Below, piece by piece: positions 30,249-35,078 of a DNA stretch of 35,078 bases. The DNA comes from Apostichopus californicus (lineage: Eukaryota; Echinodermata; Holothuroidea; Aspidochirotida; Stichopodidae). Position numbers and translations under genes: made by a program. How positions within the stretch are numbered: position 1 is the first letter of the stretch; each line of letters starts with the position of its first letter. The notes beneath the pieces were generated by a model that saw nothing but the letters and a program-made list of their open reading frames with translations, searched no databases and was not told the DNA's origin. The DNA lies in contig JAIPMN010262905.1 of NCBI GenBank assembly GCA_020650975.1, forward strand, positions 1-35,078. The letters are read 5' to 3'.

Positions 30249-30555
30249 CTTTAAGTCAGGCGCGTAGCGAGGAATTTGCCAAGGGAGGGGCGAAACTGTA
30301 GGCAAACTATCAGAGCCGTAGATACGGCATTGCAAACTATCTATAAGCGTAGCGCCACCATGAGTTAGCGGGAATTTTGGCTGAAAATGCCTCCCAGATC
30401 GCTGGAAATGGCACTTCCCAGGCCTTGTAAGCTGTTGCATCTTAACATTTTCTCTTTTGAAATTACTAGCGATATCATGAAACATACCAAAAAATATGCT
30501 CAAGGAAGGAGGCAGCCCCCCCCCCCCCTTGGCTACGCGTCTAGCTGCTTTAAGT
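30249..30555. repeat. 8-bp target-site duplication CTTTAAGT
   Basis: CTTTAAGT at 30249-30256 and 30548-30555 flanks the MITE exactly. An 8-bp duplication is the signature of hAT-superfamily insertion. Confidence 0.75.
30257..30547. mobile_element. hAT-type MITE, 291 bp
   Basis: Starts CAGGCGCGTAGCGAGG; its end, read on the other strand, is CAGCTAGACGCGTAGCCAAG. The termini thus share CAG and the CGCGTAGC core, with a small internal difference. It has G-rich then C-rich (C11) ends and no coding capacity. It lies in intron 3 of the CABIT-like gene in neutral position and must have been mobilised by a transposase from elsewhere. Confidence 0.7.
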
Positions 30556-30801
30556 ATATCGACATGGGGTGTTGCATATTTTAGTTCAGAAACGTCCTGT
30601 CATTAAAGTGTTTCTATAATCGCTTGTTTGGTTATTTTCTCTCATGAATCATGAACATTGCATATTATAACTGGCAAGAGCACTTTAGATGTGATTTCTA
30701 TGTTCGGAGAATGTGTACTTATTTTCAGAACATTTCGTCGTAAGGTCATGTATAAATATTGCCGCATAGACATACTTTTTATAGCAATTCTGCACCCACA
30801 G

Positions 30802-30879
30802 TTTGAAGACCCTGGGGCCGACCTTAATTACGAATTACTACCGGTATTTATGGAGAAAAAGGAACACGAGCAAAATCCG
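30802..30879 (+). CDS. CABIT-like adaptor gene, exon 4
   Basis: Exactly 26 codons in phase 0, between CCCACAG and CCG|GTAAGA (a near-consensus donor). It encodes FEDPGADLNYELLPVFMEKK then EHEQNP (residues 256-281). LNYELL matches LxYxxL, an ITIM-like SHP-phosphatase docking pattern. No stop is reached, so the gene continues; I found no confident next exon before 35078 (the phase-0 candidate at 33675 is weak). Confidence 0.6.
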
Positions 30880-31170
30880 GTAAGATAAATTCCAGGGATG
30901 CAAGATATATGTCCCGCAAGGCTTTTTTACCCGTAATATATCGACAGTGCTATATACTACACTATATCTTCTATCTAAGTATAAACATACTATATACATA
31001 GTATATACAAAGTATATTAATACCATATCGTGTTGCCTCAATGGGTGCGTCGCATTTTCTCAATCACGTTGACGGACAGCTTGAGCTGTGAATCCCGGAC
31101 GCTAATGTATATTTATGTACAATGGATATCCGTGAAGCTGTGTGACTTCTTGAACATGTACACCTTTAAC

Positions 31171-31645
31171 GCGCAATGTACTTTTTACGTGACCCGCCCT
31201 GCGGGAATCTAAACGTCACGGCAAAACGGCATTACCAAACCAGCCCACTCTGACAAACAAAACTCAAGTCAAGAGAGCCAAAAAAGTAAATACGCCCACC
31301 GACCAGCAGAGACAAACCCCCAACCACCCACTGGAACATTGAAAAGACCACAAAGAGCGACCAGCACGCAGCGAAAAAAACACCCCTCCCCAGCACACCC
31401 AGCACCCCATATAAACGGCAATTAATCGCCTTCAACCTGAAGCGCAATGTGCTTTTTACGTGACCCGCCCTCACGGGATCCAAAACGTCACAGCCAAACA
31501 GTACTACCTGCAACCAGCCCACTCTGACAAACAAAACTCAAGTCAAGCGAGCCAAAAAAGTCAATACGCCCACCGACCAGCAGAGACAAACCAGCGCCCC
31601 AAAAAGGCAGCCCCAGATAAACGACGAAAATAGCCTTCAACCTGA
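31171..31645 (+). repeat. Tandem repeat pair, about 270-bp unit
   Basis: Copy one (31171-31440) and copy two (31442-31645) both start GCGCAATGT, share CTTTTTACGTGACCCGCCCT, CCAGCCCACTCTGACAAAC, AAAACTCAAGTCAAG and ACGCCCACCGACCAGCAGAG, and end GCCTTCAACCTGA. Copy two lacks about 66 bp present in copy one after the shared GAGACAAAC. In both, GTGAC and GTCAC face each other around a CCCG/CGGG stem, so each copy can form a hairpin. Minus-strand frame 31232-31534 is a shadow. Confidence 0.85.
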
Positions 31646-31752
31646 AGGCGAATTTCACACTTCAGGACTGCCTCCAGGACTGCCTTCCAACTGGTATATA
31701 ACGATACAGGCAACGCCGGTGGGTATACATACAATGACTATACAAACGCAGT

Positions 31753-32781
31753 CACTGGCGGATCCAGGGCCTTTGTTTGGGAGGGGCCAAAGTGGCATTA
31801 GAGTGATATGGGGGAGGGGGTGCCCCCCTCCCCTTTGGAAAATTTTCTATTGCTGAATGCCCTCAGATGCAATTTGGTGCGACAAAAGTGTACAATGGTG
31901 ATGCTAATTTACTTCTAAAAAACATGTTTCCCAGGTGTAATTTTCTAAAATATTTATAAAACAATGTTGGGATCATCTTTCTCAAGAAATTTTATTTCTC
32001 AAGAAATTTTATTTCTCATAGGTTATAAATTTCTTACAACCAGCCTGTAACTGCAAAACGGTGTTAAACTGTAAATCCTCATGCTCATACATTTACATAG
32101 CTCCCAACTCTTGAGAAGGCAAATGCTGGTCCATGCCACGTATCGCCGTCCTGGGGGAGGGGTATAAGGGGAGGGGGTGTCCCCCTCCCCTTTTGATTTT
32201 TTTTGGAATCCTGGTGATGCCTACATGTAAAATGGTGGCACTTAGAAAGGCTTTTGTCACCCAAATTTTTTTCAGAAATATGCATTTTTTTGTGTGTAAC
32301 ATAAATAAATTGAATAGTAGGTGATAATTCATTCTTTCCCGTGGTATGAAAATGTTCGCTGCTCGCCCCAATGAAAAGAAATATAGGCTAATTTGAGGTT
32401 CAAATGATGCTGTAAAGGAGGTTTTATACTCTATTATGCTCAATGCTAAAGAAATGATGGTTGCTAAGTCAAAAATTGATGCAAATTTTTTTATGTATAC
32501 TTGACAATTACAATGCAGTTTTTACGGACGCTTGTGCGGGTCAGCGGGTTTGGGTGTTAGAATGCGGGTCTAATTCCCGCGAATTGCGGGTCAGTTGGGA
32601 GCTCTGCATTTAATTTTAAACCAGAAAACGAAAAGGTTTAGACTAGTCTACCACTGCTATTCCTCTCGAATTTTTTAATTTCCAATCATATGATTTAGCG
32701 GATGTTCGGAAACACTCTTTGGCTCACCTTTGGGGGGGGGCCATGGCCCCCCTTGGCCCCCCCCCCTTGGATCCGCCAGTG
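31753..32781. mobile_element. hAT-type nonautonomous element, 1029 bp
   Basis: Terminal inverted repeats of 14 identical bases, CACTGGCGGATCCA, start at 31753 and end at 32781, with a perfect 8-bp target duplication outside. The interior has two related G/C hairpin-forming blocks (31811-31834 and 32151-32192, GGGGAGGGGGTG followed by CCCCCTCCCC) and no transposase. The interior blocks look like copies of terminal sequence, so it may be a nested or composite insertion. Short frames across it are translations of repeats. Confidence 0.8.
32099..32602. repeat. Inner inverted repeat with GCGGGTC triplet
   Basis: AGCTCCCAACT (32099-32109) and its exact complement AGTTGGGAGCT (32592-32602) enclose 482 bp inside the hAT element. 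Next to the right arm, TGCGGGTC occurs three times (32535-32542, 32563-32570, 32585-32592). This could be a second MITE nested in the first; no clear target duplication was found. Confidence 0.5.
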
Positions 32782-32969
32782 AACGCAGTGTCACTCTACA
32801 TGCCGTCGCGTAAATGGCAATTGCATAATATTATCACATATGGGTTTTTTTTAATGGTTCTTGTCATCTTTAATGAGGGTAGTCCTGCTCAGTGCAGAAG
32901 CACTGCTTTCCAGAGGAGCCCTCAATACAAAAGACATATATATATTATATATAAATATTATGCAGTAGA

Positions 32970-33120
32970 AAAACGGTAAACATCCAAAGGCACAAAAAGG
33001 ACGGCAAAAAGATAGACAAGTTTTCATATTGCGATTAAAAATATTAACATTTGGCAAGCATTTCAAATTTGGGGGAAGACTGCTCCACGACCTGCCTCCA
33101 GACAATTTAAGGACCTTTTA
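32970..33120 (+). pseudogene. Possible LINE RT tail remnant
   Basis: One plus-strand frame reads LKILTFGKHFKFGGRLLHDL followed by PPDNLRTF. This resembles the 'GA.LW..LPPDIR' end of non-LTR RT proteins. It is short and frame-limited, so it is a weak call. Confidence 0.25.
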
Positions 33121-33553
33121 CCATTCCCAGATCTAACAGGAGCAAGTAAAACATTATTAGAGCAGCTAGATCTAGTTCTGTACGAATGGCTATCTCTCAG
33201 TAGAATCAGTAAGGTAATCTGGAGCCAGGCTGTGGACACATCTATTCATAAGAATAGTCCTGAAATATAATGCACGTTGACGGACATTTAGCCACTATTA
33301 ATGAATTATATTCTGTAACTTGCTATAGATGCTTAAAGGGTGTGAATTAAGACTCGCGCAAAACGAAACGTTTAATGCCGGTAATCTGACCTAGTTTCGA
33401 ATGAGGTGTTACATAAGTGTTAGACACCACCATCGATCCCAGAAAATATACACACACACACAGCTTGCTACCATCGGTAATTAGACACTAGTGTGCAGTC
33501 AGTACATACTACTGTGGTCGATACCTACAGCACAGTGTACAAACAGTACAGCG
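33121..33553. other. Noncoding, short (CA)n
   Basis: Nothing supported; a CA run (ACACACACACAC) lies at about 33450. Confidence 0.4.
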
Positions 33554-33749
33554 ATGGACATCTCAGGTCCATCTAAAGATAACAAGGTATTACGTTTCAT
33601 TACTGTACTGTTTGCATTTTGTAGCGACACGAACAAAACGTTCCTTGCAAGCAACGGAAAGTTAACATTTTCAGATGGCCGCACGCGGAAAAACGGGAGA
33701 CATCATAAGAGCAATGAAGAAGTGCTACGTCGGAGAGGAATATAGTTAA
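33554..33749 (+). CDS. Possible tiny two-exon ORF
   Basis: ATG 33554 gives MDISGPSKDNK to a donor AAG|GTATTA (33586/33587). An 88-bp putative intron ends TTTTCAG (33674), and a phase-0 exon reads MAARGKTGDIIRAMKKCYVG then EEYS and TAA. The junction is phase-consistent, but the peptide is only 35 residues and the intron is short for this genome. The second part (33675-33749) could instead be a terminal exon of the CABIT-like gene in phase 0. Chance is likely. Confidence 0.2.
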
Positions 33750-34886
33750 GGATTAAACTTGGGTGGGACATATCATGAAGGGAGAAGGATTATTGGAGAG
33801 GTTTTGTATGGTAGATTTGAGCGCAGGACGAAGCAAAAAGTCGTTGATTTAAGAGGCGGCAGGAGCTATCATAAGATGAAACGGCTTGCCCAAAATCGTT
33901 TCAACCTGAGACTGACAAACCCATGAGTAGACCTGCCGTAGAGCAGAGAACCAGAGAGAGAGACATTTGCAATGGCGACATGAAGACTTCATTGACACTC
34001 ATATACTAGAATATGTTGCCAGTGTTCATTGTCTTTGTACAAGTACACTACAAGGAAATTTTATCAATCTTATCCTTTTCAATTAACTGAAACTCCCTGT
34101 TCCTCTAATAGCATGGTATTAGACCCAAGTCCTACGAACAACGGCATCATTATCATCATACTATAACACCGTAAGGTTTCACTTGTCAAGGATTGTGAAC
34201 AATAAGTGTATATGAAAAAAGTCAAATAGAGCAATGAACAACAACAAAGGCATACGTTGCCGCTTCAGTGCTCATGCCAAGCAATAAAGACTTATATTTC
34301 GCAATACTGGCTGGTGCGAAGATGGGGCATCCCCTTCATGCCAATTCACGTCAACAGTAAGGCCTTAGTGAACAGTGTATATTTCCATAGCATCTCATGT
34401 CAATGGTCCGTAATAGATTGCAAGATAGGTATTGAATACCATCAACGCATATACTACAAACGTTACTGCGTCGTGTCTGTTGCATTAAATGTTTACAAAA
34501 TGGCTCACCGTGAAGAAAGAAACTTAAATTTGGTAAACTGTGTTTACTAGTCACAACTTATTTGAAACATTTCAAATCATGTAAAGTTTTAGAAAATGTT
34601 AAAAAGAAGTGTAAGTAAATTTCATTTGAAAAGTTAGACAGTACAAAACTTAACGTATACCTACAAACATTAATGCCTATAGCTTCTCTTACGAACTTAG
34701 AATGGTTTACAGGTGGTTAGTATGTTTAGTTGTGCAATCTCACGCACATACAATTCCCGGGGCACTTCAGTGCACCAGCAGATCTTTGGGACTTCCCATA
34801 GCTTGAAACTTTGAATAGAAGCACAGAACTTACCTCGCAGAAGAGGAGCAATGACGACCAGTGCTTTACCAATAGACAAAAAGTTA
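33750..34886. other. Noncoding, no supported gene
   Basis: Frames at 34257-34550 and 34351-34554 overlap on opposite strands with no domain. Nothing further was recognised. Confidence 0.4.
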
Positions 34887-34962
34887 TGATCTGACCAGGA
34901 CTAGAACTTGCAATACTCAGATCGTAATCTAATATGGTTCCATTTGACTACCATTATGCTCC
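34887..34962 (-). repeat. tRNA-Arg-like SINE head, degenerate
   Basis: On the minus strand AATGGTAGTCAAATGG resembles an A box. TTAGATTACGATCTGA forms an anticodon-like stem with ACG in the loop (one base short), and AAGTTCTAGTCCTGG resembles a B box. The acceptor and T stems do not pair properly, so it is not a functional tRNA gene. A tRNA-derived SINE fragment is the better reading. Confidence 0.35.
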
Positions 34963-35078
34963 AAAGTTATTGTCTTACCGTAAACATATACCAATCCAGC
35001 TTTTTCTCTCTCGAGATAGAAAAGACGATTCATATTTTTCGTGCCTCTCAATTAGTTTCACCTTATCATAGTCATCCT
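34963..35078. other. Right edge, nothing recognised
   Basis: Short AT-rich end of the window with CTCTCTCGAGA near 35006. Confidence 0.3.

Larger units (their letters stand above)
30027..30801 (+). other. Intron 3 of the CABIT-like gene
   Basis: 775 bp, phase 0, GTATGT to GCACCCACAG. It contains a G14-type tract (30068-30081) and the hAT MITE at 30257-30547. Short frames inside are MITE or shadow translations. Confidence 0.55.
31745..32789. repeat. 8-bp target-site duplication AACGCAGT
   Basis: AACGCAGT at 31745-31752 and 32782-32789 directly flanks the 1029-bp element below. Confidence 0.85.

Noticed and set aside
30940..31022. AT-rich near-palindrome around ACTATATACATAGT
   Set aside because: Low-complexity TATA-type sequence; the symmetry is imperfect and expected by chance.
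34887..34962. Functional tRNA-Arg gene
   Set aside because: The anticodon loop is one base short and the acceptor and T stems do not pair, so only a SINE-like relic is supported.
1..35078. CRISPR array, operons or bacterial genes
   Set aside because: No regularly spaced identical repeats, no dense gene runs; splice signals and retroelements point to an animal genome.

Overview
This is a low-density, AT-leaning animal nuclear window. Coding pieces are short, are bounded by GT/AG splice signals, and lie in kilobases of noncoding sequence littered with transposon remains. The repeat flavour (TAGGCCTA-type words, a Ty3/gypsy pol, an L2/CR1-like LINE with a GCGCTATATAA tail, a tRNA-derived SINE with an AAGCAAGGAACTTTA-like core, and hAT MITEs with poly-G/C ends) suggests a marine invertebrate deuterostome. 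An echinoderm is my best guess, possibly a sea cucumber; this is inference, not proof. I see no bacterial, organellar or CRISPR features.

Left part (1-6.6 kb). A minus-strand gene of unknown function runs off the left edge; its two exons (935-758 and 165-1) join in a compatible phase. A small plus-strand ORF (1602-1844) lies head to head with it. At 3.4-5.0 kb lies a decayed tyrosine-recombinase (Crypton-like) gene. All its active-site boxes are recognisable, but two in-frame stops and a frameshift break it. Its upstream flank carries a remarkable stack of palindromes (2792-2916).

Middle (6.6-17 kb). After about 3 kb of apparently empty sequence comes a Ty3/gypsy retrotransposon (about 10.2-16.4 kb). 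It has RT, RNase H, an HHCC integrase zinc finger, the integrase core and the integrase tail. It is broken by many indels, including an exact 23-bp tandem duplication. An unexplained extra reading frame lies downstream of pol, followed by a candidate 3' LTR. At 16.5-16.98 kb, between two copies of an 11-bp direct repeat, sits a second decayed copy of the Myb/SANT-like tail typical of the recombinase family.

Right-centre (17-24 kb). A THAP zinc-finger first exon has a good splice donor but lacks an ATG and has one homopolymer frameshift. A candidate housekeeping-type promoter (ETS plus YY1 motifs) and an open 77-codon candidate exon follow. An L2/CR1-like LINE tail on the minus strand, a 132-bp tandem duplication with a tRNA-like segment, and a SINE directly abutting another LINE tail complete the section.

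Right part (24-35 kb). The best intact gene is here: four plus-strand exons (27005-27071, 28013-28584, 29901-30026, 30802-30879) whose splice phases all agree and give 281 uninterrupted codons continuing past 30879. The layout resembles CABIT-domain adaptors (THEMIS/GAREM) and is followed by an acidic, tyrosine-rich part with YxN and LxYxxL motifs. A 291-bp hAT MITE with an 8-bp target duplication sits in its third intron, and a 1029-bp hAT MITE with another perfect 8-bp duplication lies downstream. Family assignments are from memory of motifs; no database search was run.
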